Notes under the pieces: generated by a model | What the model was told of the DNA's origin: nothing | Database searches by the model: none | What the model saw: the letters and a program-made list of their open reading frames with translations, nothing else | Assembly: GCF_958298935.1 (NCBI RefSeq) | Contig: NC_084938.1 | Location: 4,037,501 to 4,101,500 of the forward strand | Origin: Phragmites australis | Lineage: Eukaryota > Streptophyta > Magnoliopsida > Poales > Poaceae | Length of the DNA: 64,000 nt | Direction: 5' to 3' | Program-made: the position numbers and the translations under genes | In this document: positions 38,334 through 48,499 of the stretch, piece after piece | How positions within the stretch are numbered: the stretch's first letter is position 1 | Layout of the letters: every line of letters starts with the position of its first letter

Positions 38334-40620
38334 GTGAATGGAATTTTGAGGATACATGAATCTATAACATTTATTGGCCCCACTTTAATTTGGCACTGTT
38401 GCTTGTGTCATATGAATAAGAGACGCATGAAGAAGCTCCATAGAGATGGTCTTCAAGATTCATTTGATTTTGAATCATTTGACATGTGTGAATCTTGTTT
38501 AAAGATGACTAAGTTGCTTTTCACCGGTCTAAGAGAAAGGGCAAGTGAGTTATTAGCTCTTGTACATACAGATGTATGCGGGATGAGGAGCTCTATAGCT
38601 AAAAGTGGTTCTCGGTGCAAATCTAAATCCTTCAAAAAGTTCAAGGAGTTTCATAATGAGGTACAAAATCATATGGGAAAGATAATTACATTCCAGTGAT
38701 TGGATCATGGAGATGAATACTTAGCCATGATTTGATGGTCATCTAAAGCAATGTGGAATTGTTTCACAATTGACTCCACATGACATGCCTCCATGAAATG
38801 GGTGTCTAAATGAACGAACTATACTTTGTTGGACATTGTTCGGTGTATGATGAGCCAATTTGACCTTCCATTGTCTTTCTAGGATACGCTCTAGAAATTG
38901 TTTCTTTCATGTTAAATAGAGTTCCATCTAAGTCTATGGAGGAGACGCCATATGAGATATAGGTTGGAAAGTGTACCGTGTTGTCTTTCCTTAAGATCTG
39001 GGGTTGTGAAGCCTATGTAAAACGTTTGACATCCGATAAGTTCACTCCTAAATTAGATAAATGCTTCTTTGTGGGGTATCCTAGGGAAACCAAAGAATAT
39101 TATTTTTATAACCAGGGAGAAGGCAAAGTGTTTGTCACCCAAAATGGTGTCTTTCTAGAGAAAGAGTTTCTCTCAAGGAAAGTTAGTGGGAGTACGGTTC
39201 AACTCAGAGAGATTCGGGAATCATCAGGAAGTGTTTCAGCTTCTACTGAACCACAACTAGATATGCAAAATGTTGCAGAACCTATTGCGGAGACACCAGC
39301 CCCATGTCAATCAGAAAGGGTTAGTCGTGCACCTGAGAGGTTTATGTTCCTTACCACAGAGCAATATATTATTGTTGAACAATAATGAGCCCAAGGACTA
39401 TACGGAAGCAACGGTGTGACCATACTTTGAGAGACAGCTTGGAGCCATGAGATCCAAATTATAATCCATCAGAGGAAACCAAGTATGGAACTTGGTTGAT
39501 CCACCCAATGGTATAAAAACTATTGAGTGTATTAACAAAAGTGGGTAGACGCTGATAGAGATGTTCACGTCCGTATAGCACAATTGGTGGTGATAAGTTT
39601 CATGGTAATTGGAAGTGTTGATTATGATAAAATATATTTCTCGTCGCAATGCTCTAAGTTTACAGGGATCATCCTAGTGATGATGTATATTATGATATCA
39701 AAATGGCTTTCCTTAATGGAAACCTAAGTTGGACGTGTATGTGATATAGCATGAAGGTTTTGATGATCCTAAATATGCTGAGAAGCTATATGCAAGCTTC
39801 AAAAGTCCATCTGTGGATTGAGGTGAGTATCTCGGAGTTGGATTTTTCACTTTGATGAGATGGCCAAAAGAGATTGACTCCATCAAGAGTGAACAAGAAC
39901 CTTGTGTTTACAACAAGGCTAATGGGAGCACATTTATGTTTCTGATATCAAATATGTATGACATATTATTAATCGTGATGATAATCCAATGCATTAAGTT
40001 TCTAAAATCTTCATTGAGAAATGGTTTCAAGATGAAGTTATGGGAGAGACAATGTAAATATGGCATAAAGATCTATAAAGATAGATAAAAGGAGGCCAAA
40101 GTGTTGGCACTTGCGAGAATCAGTGTGTGGTGACACGTGATGAGTACGGCATCCTAAATAAAATGCCTGGAAAAAGGCTAATGAGATTAAGCCAAAGAAC
40201 ACACATTAACAAGTTATTGAAATAGTTCAATATGTAGGATTCTGAGTAAGATTTCTTGCTAATGTCATGTAGTGTCAACCTTTGTGAGACTCAGCATGTT
40301 GTGACACCTGATGAGCAAAGAAATCTTAATATCAATCACAAATACTGTTCATAGTCATCAGGAAAAATCATCCTCTAGTACTGGATAAGAACGAGGATGT
40401 GACCATGTTTTTTGGAGGAAAGAAAAAGGTCATTGTAAATTGTTACATCGATGCTAGATTCCAAACCAACAAAGGAATCAAGGTGTTGAATCTAGTTTTA
40501 TGTAAATGATGGAACAGTGAGCTAGAAATGTTCCATGCAAGAACCGTTGCTACTCTACAACTATTGCTAAGTACACCACCGTTTTTGAAGTCGCATTGGA
40601 GATTACTTGGATCAGAAAAT
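38334..40620 (+). pseudogene. Copia 1 pol remnant
   Basis: The GAG-pre-integrase domain is at 38334-38630 (IWHCCLCHMNKRRMKKLHRDGL, MCESCLKMTK). Integrase core traces with PHDMPP and NERT follow at about 38770-38960. The C-terminal integrase block at 38978-39385 reads IWGCEAYVKRL, DKCFFVGYPRETK and VFLEKEFLS. Reverse transcriptase (39640-40090) and RNase H (about 40370-40620) are heavily shifted. Order GAG-PR-INT-RT-RH is copia type. No complete frame remains. Confidence 0.8.
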
Positions 40621-41788
40621 TAGTTTCTAAGTTATGTGTGATTTGCAATGTGTTCAATCCGATGGATCTCTATTGTCAATAGTAGATCTATTACTTGAGT
40701 ACTAGGAGAATTGGAGCCACCATAATTTCGAGCATGTACTTTGGCATGAATATATAATTTTGAATTGAATGGAGAAGTGATGTAAATACATACAATGGGT
40801 ATTGGGTACCCATCGGATTGGATCCGTTAGCTTGTATCCTATAGCCTAAAAGAAGGTGCACTATCGAGCAATAGGTATTGGATACCTATGTGACCAGCTC
40901 TAGTGCAAGTAGGAAAGTTTTAGTGATATACCATAACAGTGATCATGGGGATGATTGTATCACTTCTATATTTGTGTTGTCTCAAGTAATTTGTTACTTT
41001 GTTCCTTGAATGATCATTATAGACATTGATCAACAAGTATGTGACTTGCTCATGAGACTAATTGTTTGATGTTATTCTAAAATGGTTCCTGGTTTCATCC
41101 ACATGATGATTCACAAACGAACACATGTATTGATTGATGATCATATTTCATGGATCATAGATATGGAGATATTAAATCAATAATGTGGGCACATGTTAGC
41201 GAATATGGTGTTGGACAGACCCACCTCGAGATACTGCTAGGATAGTTATATAAAGTGCTATCAGTTGTGGTCTCAAATGGTGTACCTATGAAATTCTTTG
41301 ACCCAAGATCGTCTAACTAGGTAGTTATAAAGGTTGCTTTCGGGTATGTTATGAAACATGTTGTGGGATTTGAGCGATCAAAATAGAATTTGCCCCTCCT
41401 AGATAATGGGATAGATATCTCTTGGTCCTTCGCGGTAGTTGGATTGAGAAAGTGCATGACTATGCCAATATGATTAAAGAGTTAATCATGATGAATCCAC
41501 TACTTGATCGAGTGAATGGACAAGCTATCGCAATGGTGGCACGAATCTTGCCTTCAGCTTGATTGGTATCGTGTGGTAAAGGAATTGGTGCATTAGTATG
41601 TCAATGTTCGACAGATATGATGTTTTGTGCATTCAGGAGTTAATATATCATGTTAGGTACCACCATTGACTTGCTACTCGGAAAGGGTTTTTAGGTAGTG
41701 ACTGTTTACACATGAACCTAGTGGGTCACATACTTAAAGGGTTGGAATTTAGAACTTGCATGAATCAACTCTAGTGCAAGTGGGAGAT

Positions 41789-42446
41789 TGTTGGTGATAT
41801 GCCCAAGAGGTGATAGTATATGCAGATTAGATTTGCAAGTGGGATTTAATATGATTAAATATCCATTAGGGTTTAGAGTCATGATGAGCTTTAATGAGAT
41901 TAAAAGCCCATTAGTGTACTCTATATAAGAGAAGGCAGGAGCCGTGGGTGCAAGAGTTGATTTTGCCACCAAAACTCCGGCTGTCACCTCTTCCCGAAGT
42001 CCCTGTGAAACCCTAGTCGGGTGCACGGTGCTAGCAAACCGGCACACGACATTCCATCCCTCTATGTGTGGATACCGTGGAGGCATTGCTGCGATTGTTG
42101 CGGTGCTGATCGGCAATAAGGACACTAGGATGGGTTCGACTACTTCCTCGTCATGATCGAGGACATGGTCGATGAGGTGGTCGATGCGATTGACTACTTC
42201 CTCTACGTGGTCGCAGAGCTGGTCAAGGACACAGTGTCCATAGCTAGAGCTGGTCGAGGACGCGATGCACATGGTTGGTGCTGGTCGAGGACGCGTACGA
42301 AGTTGGATCGATCTACTCCAACTCTTCTTCCGCTGTGTTGCACGTCTAGTTATGATGATCTATGATCCCATACTCGCATGGTTTTTCGGTTGAACACGGT
42401 AGAGAAATTTTAATTTGCGCTAGCGTAGCCTACCTGTTCTCCAACA
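41789..42446 (+). repeat. 3' LTR of copia 1
   Basis: Starts TGTTGGTGATATGCCC and ends CTGTTCTCCAACA. It pairs with the 5' LTR, shorter by internal deletion. Confidence 0.9.
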
Positions 42447-43089
42447 ATCTTTTAGTTAGTTATTTGGAAAGATTAGATAGCATTTAGAGATCAGATTTAT
42501 TAGGGGTCATTTAAAAGGTAAGATTAGATTTGTTATCAATTAGAGATATGATTCAAGTTTATTTGTTTAAATACAAGTTGGGTAGGAGATAAGTTATGAG
42601 TTGAAATTAATTTAGGATTGTAATTTCCTCTATGCATATAAAAAAGAAGCCACACAATATTGTAATTAAGCAAGAGAAATCAATCTAGTTTTTAATCCCC
42701 TTCCCTTATGTCTTCTCTATATATAGTTCTAAGTCTTTCTAATTTATAGTCTAATCTGGTAAGCACCGCCGACAGGATAGTCGAGCGGCGTCGGTTGTTA
42801 GGCGAGTGACTAGGAGACTGAGTCGCTGTCCACTGTTGTGCTCTTCCATGTTCCATCAAAGGCCATAAATGGTTGAATTTGATCAATGGAGAAAATAGAT
42901 AAAATAGGGGGATCATTTGATTTGCCTTGGTTTTTGTATGCGTGCATGGCGTGTGGTGATTCCGATACCAACAGCTCCAGATTTTCAGCGGTAGAGGTGA
43001 ACGCTGGATCAGCACCATGGCTTTGGGGGAAGGCAGGAATGCAAGGTCAACGCCTCAATCTTGCTCTTGGACAGACGTATTTCCTCAAA
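42447..43089. other. Unassigned region right of copia 1
   Basis: The left part (42452-42720) has GAAAGATTAGATAGC… and ATTGTAATTAAGCAAGAGAAATC-type sequence like a copia LTR end. No gene is supported; ORFs at 42692-43176 overlap on opposite strands and have no recognisable domain. Confidence 0.3.
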
Positions 43090-43520
43090 CAGCAACGTTT
43101 AACCAATGGTTTTGTTTGTGCCACCTCTCTACTCTTGGTTTTCATGCACATTTTTTTTGGAAAAAGAAATAGCTGAAGAGAAATAATACGTTTTGGCTAA
43201 TGAACAGCTAAACAAGAGGTTAACTGATCTATGGTCAGAATAATTAACCGAGCTAAAAGTTTTAGAGTTGATGACATGTGTCAATGACTTACTTCTTTAA
43301 AATAACTGTTTTAGGGTTTTTCTTGGTTTTTGTTTTGGTTGGTAATATATTTTATACTCTCTCTTTATTTTAAATTTAATACATAACTAATAGGGACGAT
43401 CCTACTGTTTCATTACAAAATGAATATTCCATCCAAAACCACAGATCAGAGATGGCAACAGTTATAATTGAATATAAACACACCTCTTAAGGGTTCTCAT
43501 TTGATAACCAAACACTACTG

Positions 43521-43997
43521 GCGCACCAAAGGTGGCTAGCTGGCGCAGCAAGGTGGACCAAGTCGGATTAGAGATAGAGTCCAGTCGGTTTGAATGATTT
43601 GATTCAGTTTCGGTTTAGGTGATTTGATTCAGTTCGGCTTAGGAGATGAGATAGAATTAGTTAGTTTGAATCAGGAAAGAATTAGAGATAAGAGATAGAG
43701 TTAGGTTTGAACAAGAGATAAGGTTAGAGATTAAGTGGTTTGAATCGAGAGTCCTTGTAGGCCGGCTGGGATCCTTCTGGCCTGCTATATATATTGATCG
43801 GCAGCCAGCCGAACAGATCAATGAGATACCAGCTATGCCCTACCCCCTTCTATCTCTCGCTGCTCTCTCATTCTGTTCTCTCTCCCTCCCTCTATTCTGC
43901 AGCTCTGCCCAGGTGATCATGGCGCCTTCCAACAGGTCTCTCAAGCCAAGGCCAAAGATGAAGCACAGGTACAATCTAAGAAGGTTGGGCCTTACCA
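43521..43997. mobile_element. Insertion in orphan promoter copy 1 (LTR-like)
   Basis: It replaces the middle of the promoter copy. It has a TATA-like CTATATATATTGATCGG (43784-43800) and a CT-rich 5' UTR-like tail at 43850-43910, like an LTR. No target duplication was found. Confidence 0.4.
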
Positions 43998-44040
43998 GCT
44001 GCAAATATGGAGTCTGTTGGTTTTCAACAAAAGCAACTAC

Positions 44041-44425
44041 AAAAGGAAAAATTTATCGATAAAAATTTTTTATCCGAGGTTAGCGATAAACAGGATTATC
44101 GGAATTCTATCGGCGATAGAAAAAAAAATTCGAACAAATTTTGAAAAAAAATAGCTCAATTTATCTAGAAAATCACATAGATTGTATCCAAATCATTTGA
44201 CATAAAAAATAACACATAAATGAATTAGGATTAAAAGGGTGGTATGGCAGCCTGCGGCCTGCCGGCTGACGTTTTCTTGCTCGCGTGTTGGATCCGGAAA
44301 TCAAAAGACGTCAAATTCAAAAATTATCGAAATTTTTAACCGATAAGTAAATTTACCGGCCCCCGCCGATAAACAGGATTATCGAGTTTATCGTTTTTTT
44401 TTTCGGCGATTAATGTGTTAATAAC
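44041..44425. mobile_element. Second insertion in orphan promoter copy 1
   Basis: It separates CAACTAC (ends about 44040) from ACATGTTGTGCACAC (44427). Both ends carry GATAAACAGGATTATCG (44085 and 44370 areas) and TTATCG motifs. A short DNA transposon is possible; terminal repeats were not resolved. Confidence 0.4.
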
Positions 44426-44454
44426 AACACATGTTGTGCACACAAAAACCAAGC

Positions 44455-44960
44455 CAAAGGTTTAACTAATGGTTTTGTTTGCATCATCTCTCTACTCCTA
44501 ATTTTCTAAGTATTTAACTAACATCTGTGAAGATAAATAACACATTTTTTTTAAAAAAAAATCTCTGAAGATAAATATCACCTTTTGGCGATATGAACAG
44601 CTAAACAAGAGGTCAACTGAACTATGGTCAGAATGTACCATCCTGTACCACGGTTTAGAGATGGCAACAGTTATAATTGAATAAATACACATGTTAAGAG
44701 TTCTCATTTGATCATTTGATAACCAAACAATACTGCAGAAGAGGGCGTTGACATTCTTATTACACTTACATTGCTCTGGAGCCGTCCTTCCCTGCGGCAT
44801 ATTCTGTTCCCGTTTTTTCCAAAACCCATGAATGCAGCACCTCCGCCGCTGTAAATCTGGAGGCTGCTGGTTTCAAGTTTCAACAACAGCAGCTGCAGCG
44901 TACGTTGTGCACACGAGATCAAAGCTAAATCAGATGGCTATATATACCCGTCCACTTCAC
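44455..44960 (+). repeat. Orphan copy 2 of the NIP C promoter region, with TATA box
   Basis: It matches the NIP C upstream sequence from the CAGCTAAACAAGAGGTC block (about 44600) through CACCTCCGCCGCTG, TTTCAACAACAGCAGCTGCA and TTGTGCACACGAGATC to GGCTATATATACCCGTCCAC (about 44937-44956). The TATA box is intact. After it the homology stops and no NIP exon follows. Confidence 0.75.
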
Positions 44961-45004
44961 TGCCCTAATCCATATTATTCATAACAAGATTTAACATCTA
45001 CAGT

Positions 45005-45480
45005 AATTAGTATAGTAATAATTGACTTAATAGGATATTGTTGGACCTTATTAAATACGAGGGAGTTGTCGAACTCCGGCTATAGTTATCCCTGACCAGG
45101 TGATCTCCGGCTATGGTCATCCTCGAGCAAGTGATCTCCGGCTATGGTTATCTTTGACCAGGTGATCTTTGAGTAGCCAAGTGGAAGAACTGGTCGAGTT
45201 CGAGCACGTGGTCTCCGAGCAGGCTGGTCGAACTTCTAGCATGTTGGAACCCGAGCAGGCTGGTCTCCGAGTAGGGACTGGTTGAGCTTCGACCACGTTG
45301 GGATCCGAGCACGTTGGTCTCTGAGCCAATATTGGACGAGTTTGAGCACGAGGATTTTGAGCGGGAGGTCGGACCAAGCGGTGGCTGGTCGAAATTGGAG
45401 CACATGGTTGGATCGAGCAGGCGGTACACGAACATATGTTTGGATCAAGTAGGTAGTTGAATCAAAAAGGCTAAACTACA
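45005..45480. repeat. Degenerate short tandem repeats
   Basis: Two phrases recur: CAGGTGATCTCCGGCTATGG (about 45098-45175) and GGTCGARYTYGAGCACGTTGG or GAGCAGGCTGGTCTCCGAG (45180-45430). The minus-strand ORFs at 45117-45448 are open because of this composition. Likely internal sequence of a transposable element lying between orphan copy 2 and the true promoter. Confidence 0.55.
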
Positions 45481-45940
45481 ATAAAGGATACTCGAGTAGA
45501 TGTATGAGAGCTTATGTAGTCGAATAGGAAAGATATGTTAGTTATAGAAAGTTTGGAGATTAGATGGTATAACTGAATTATATTGTAGGTCTTGTTCGGT
45601 TTAAATTATGTGTCCTAATCTTTTATGGTTAAAACATATCATCCTTTAAATATGAGAAGGTCATGACCAGTTAAAAAATAAGCTAATCGGTCAAACACAA
45701 TTTACATAACATTTTATTTTTATCTTTTTTGCCTAGCTTAAGTAGTCATATTCTTTTTTCTAATCTATGTTGCTATATGTTCTTGATCTTCCGTTGGTCA
45801 TCCGCGCTCCCACACGGTCCCTCCCAACTGTGGATGACGACGAAAATCCGACGATGTAGCGCCACGACCAAGGTATTCGGGATGTTGCTCGCTAGATATT
45901 ACACATGAGGTGCTCAGTATTTAACGCATGTCATCTTTTG
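45481..45940. other. Unassigned spacer
   Basis: No gene seen. GGTCTTGTTCGGTT at 45588 resembles the terminus of common grass MITEs, but I could not find the matching other end. Confidence 0.25.
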
Positions 45941-46300
45941 CGTCTACACATATCATATTTTTTTTAAAGAAAAAGAAATATGTGAAGATAAATAACACGC
46001 GATATGAACAGTTAAACAAGAGGTCGACTCTCAACTGAGCTACGGTCATAACATTCCATACGGAACCAGAGATCAGAGATGACGACAACAATTATTGTAT
46101 TGAATAAACCCAACTATATTGTTATTATATAATTACATATTACTAGCAACATCTTTCTCCGTGGCATTCCGTTACCGCCTTTTGAAAACCCCTGAATTCA
46201 GCACCTCCGCCGCTGCAAATATGGAGTCTGTTGGTTTTCAACAACAGCAGCTACAACGCACGTTGTGCACACGGAAACCAAGCCAAATCAGAGGCCAATA

Positions 46301-46310
46301 CTATATATAC
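46301..46310 (+). promoter_or_regulatory. TATA box of NIP C
   Basis: CTATATATAC lies 168 bases before the ATG. The surrounding block 45945-46330 is the template of the two orphan copies upstream. Confidence 0.65.
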
Positions 46311-46477
46311 CCCTCTACTTCACTTCGACGTTCCTCATCGAAGCATCAAAGAACAACATTCCTTGGTGTCCTACAAAGATCAAAGCATCCGAATTTAGCA
46401 TCACCATCCAGTTCAACCCATCACCTAGTTACATTTAGTTGCTTAATTGCCTTCGAGAGGAAGAGCAAAAGAGCGGC

Positions 46478-47729
46478 ATGGATGCGTCTGCAGTTACAGT
46501 CCCTCCCATGCAGACAAGTGAGAGCAACAGGATTTCCATCACCATCTCCCCAAGGGCTGCAAGCTCCAAGATCATGCCATATGAGTTGGCCGATGACGGC
46601 AGTGTCAGGTCACAGTCACAGGTTGATCCTGCAGAATCCTGTGATGCTCATGCAACTCACAATCACCGTTGGAATCAATGCTTACCAAAGATAGAAGCAG
46701 CTCCACTAATCAAGAAGGTACAACTACAAAAACTTAACAGTTTAGTTACCTTTCATTTCATTTTTTAAGATAAGAGAATATTTTATTATTTCGGCCTCTG
46801 CACAAGCATGCATACAACCATTTATTATTACATCGTTTCAGCCATGGACTGTAAATAAAATGTCAACAAATGGCAAAAGCTCTTATAAAAGAGTTGTTGC
46901 AGGTGATCGCGGAGTTCCTTGGCACATTTATACTGATCTTCACAGTGCTGTCCACCATCATCATGAATGAGCAGCACGATGGCGTTGAGAGCCTACTCGG
47001 AATCGCAACGTCTGCAGGTTTAGCCATCACAGTCCTTGTGCTGTCCCTCATCCACATATCCGGCTGCCACCTGAACCCAGCCGTTAGCATCTCCATGGCC
47101 ATGTTTGGCCACCTTCCCCCTGCACACCTTCTGCCTTACATGACTGCACAAATTCTTGGCTCCAGCGCCGCTTCCTTCACCGTGAACGGCATCTATCATC
47201 CTGAGAACCCTGGGATTGCCACCGTACCAAACATTGGCACTGTCGAAGCGTTCTTCCTTGAGTTCATCACAACATTTGTACTTCTGTTCATTATCACTGC
47301 TCTTGCTACTGATCCCCACGCAGTAAGTTTTAAGTTGGTTTTGATCTTCAAGTCTTGTTTCCTTCCTCCTATTGTGTGAAGTTAATAGTTTTCTCATCAA
47401 AATATTCAGGTGAAAGAGTTGATAGCAGTTGCAGTTGGGGCAACAATCATGATGAATGCTCTTGTCGCAGGGTATGTGCATATGGAATGGTTCAGAAATA
47501 CTTTTCATAAAGAGATTTCTTGAGTACTTTAACTTTCATACATAATATTTTTTTTATTTTGTTTGTTAATGTTATGAGCAGACCATCAACAGGAGCATCG
47601 ATGAATCCTGCACGCACAATTGGTCCTGCAATTGCCACCGGAAGATACACCCAGATTTGGATCTACATGGTGGCAACGCCGCTGGGTGCTATAGCTGGAA
47701 CTGGGGCCTATGTTGCAATTAAACTGTAG
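46478..47729 (+). CDS. NIP: NIP aquaporin C
   Basis: The third NIP channel, with an intact frame and canonical GT-AG introns. Exons: 46478-46717, 46903-47322, 47410-47471, 47582-47729 (240, 420, 62 and 148 bases; 289 aa). The N-terminus ([16 protein letters not shown]…PLIKK) is longer than in A and B. TM1 starts [13 protein letters not shown]. The first NPA box reads [10 protein letters not shown], with Cys where Ser or Ala is usual. The second is [11 protein letters not shown]. The end is GAYVAIKL. The inferred ar/R filter is Ala-Ala-Ala-Arg, which I associate with monocot NIP3-type proteins, so boric acid or related transport is likely but inferred. Exon 2 is less GC-rich than in A and B. 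This is the best-preserved gene of the three. Confidence 0.93.
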
Positions 47730-48001
47730 TTACCAAAACGTATAAGAAAATTCCATAAATGTGTATCCTAACAGAATAATCTTGTTTGCTGTATAGTTCT
47801 AAGTAACAACATGTTTTTGCATGGAACATGTGGTTCTCGGAGCAAGCTGACACTACCTGAATGTAAATACACCAAAATAAAGTGTAAATTCATAATAGAA
47901 TGTTAATCTTCATCATTTTGTTTCAACGTTTTTACACTTTTCTGTTTCCTCCCTTCTTTATGGTTTCTTTCAAATGTACATATATGTAATATTCTTCAGC
48001 A
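47730..48001 (+). other. 3' flank of NIP C
   Basis: Probable 3' UTR with AATAAA-like ACAGAATAATC and AAAATAAAGTG strings (47771-47883). The second copia element starts at 48007. Confidence 0.4.
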
Positions 48002-48006
48002 GGAGT

Positions 48007-48462
48007 TGTCAGTAAACTTATGCTCATGTCTTATTTTTTCTCTTTGTGTCTTGTTTTTTATCAAGAGCACGGTCAAATACCTGATCGTGCGAGTCGTGGA
48101 ACTGAGGTATGCTCGTTCATGCCGAGTTTCTTGGTTAGTCGGTTAGCGTCAGGTTTCAGGCGCGGCAAGACCTTGCGAAAGCAACGCGTGGGATGGCACG
48201 TGCCGTGGCTCGGTCATGGCGCAAACGGCGCAGCCACTTTGACCATTTAGTTGTGTAACTGATCAATAAATAGAAGACGAAAAACCCAGAAAAGGCTACG
48301 AGTTTCAGGCAGCACAAATCAATCTATGAACATTATCTGATTTTCTTCAGTTTTTTAGCTACTGTAGCTCACCCGAGAAACGGCCTTTTTTGTCAGCGAG
48401 AGCGGAGCGATCAGAGAACGAGTGAGAGTATGAGAGCGATCTTGATCCCATGATTTCCAACA
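48007..48462 (+). repeat. 5' LTR of copia 2, with an internal insertion
   Basis: From TTAGCGTCAGG (48143) to CCAACA (48462) it matches the 3' LTR closely. The stretch from about 48009 to 48142 has no counterpart there. The TG at 48007 and the GGAGT before it fit the true terminus. Confidence 0.7.
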
Positions 48463-48499
48463 ATTGATATCAGAGCCTGTACATCCATAATCCGAGCAG

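Larger units (their letters stand above)
35518..42446 (+). mobile_element. Ty1/copia retrotransposon 1 (Angela-like), with TSD
   Basis: 5' LTR 35518-36223 (TGTTGGTGATATGCCC…CCCGTTCCCCAACA) and 3' LTR 41789-42446 have the same ends. ATCTT flanks it on both sides (35513-35517 and 42447-42451), a perfect 5-bp target duplication. A TGGTATCAGA-type primer-binding site follows the 5' LTR, and a polypurine AGTGGGAGA precedes the 3' LTR. The LTRs differ in length (706 and 658 bp) and at many sites, so the insertion is old. An extra partial LTR with its own polypurine tract lies just before the 3' LTR. Confidence 0.93.
43090..44460 (+). repeat. Orphan copy 1 of the NIP C promoter region (interrupted)
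   Basis: Segments match sequence upstream of NIP C: the CAGCTAAACAAGAGG block at 43205-43219, GAGATGGCAACAGTTATAAT at about 43450, TTCTCATTTGATAACCAAAC at about 43494, GCAAATATGGAGTCTGTTGG at about 44001, and TTGTGCACACAAAAACCAAG at about 44434. The copy is broken by insertions at 43521-43997 and 44041-44425. No NIP exon follows it. Confidence 0.7.

Noticed and set aside
46119..46694. 191-codon ORF upstream of and overlapping NIP C exon 1
   Set aside because: It covers the promoter and TATA box and is in another frame than the aquaporin exon. The MESVGFQQQQ part recurs in an orphan promoter copy without frame conservation.
47020..47508. 162-codon minus ORF across NIP C exons 2 and 3
   Set aside because: It overlaps a well-supported aquaporin gene on the other strand and crosses its introns; no domain.
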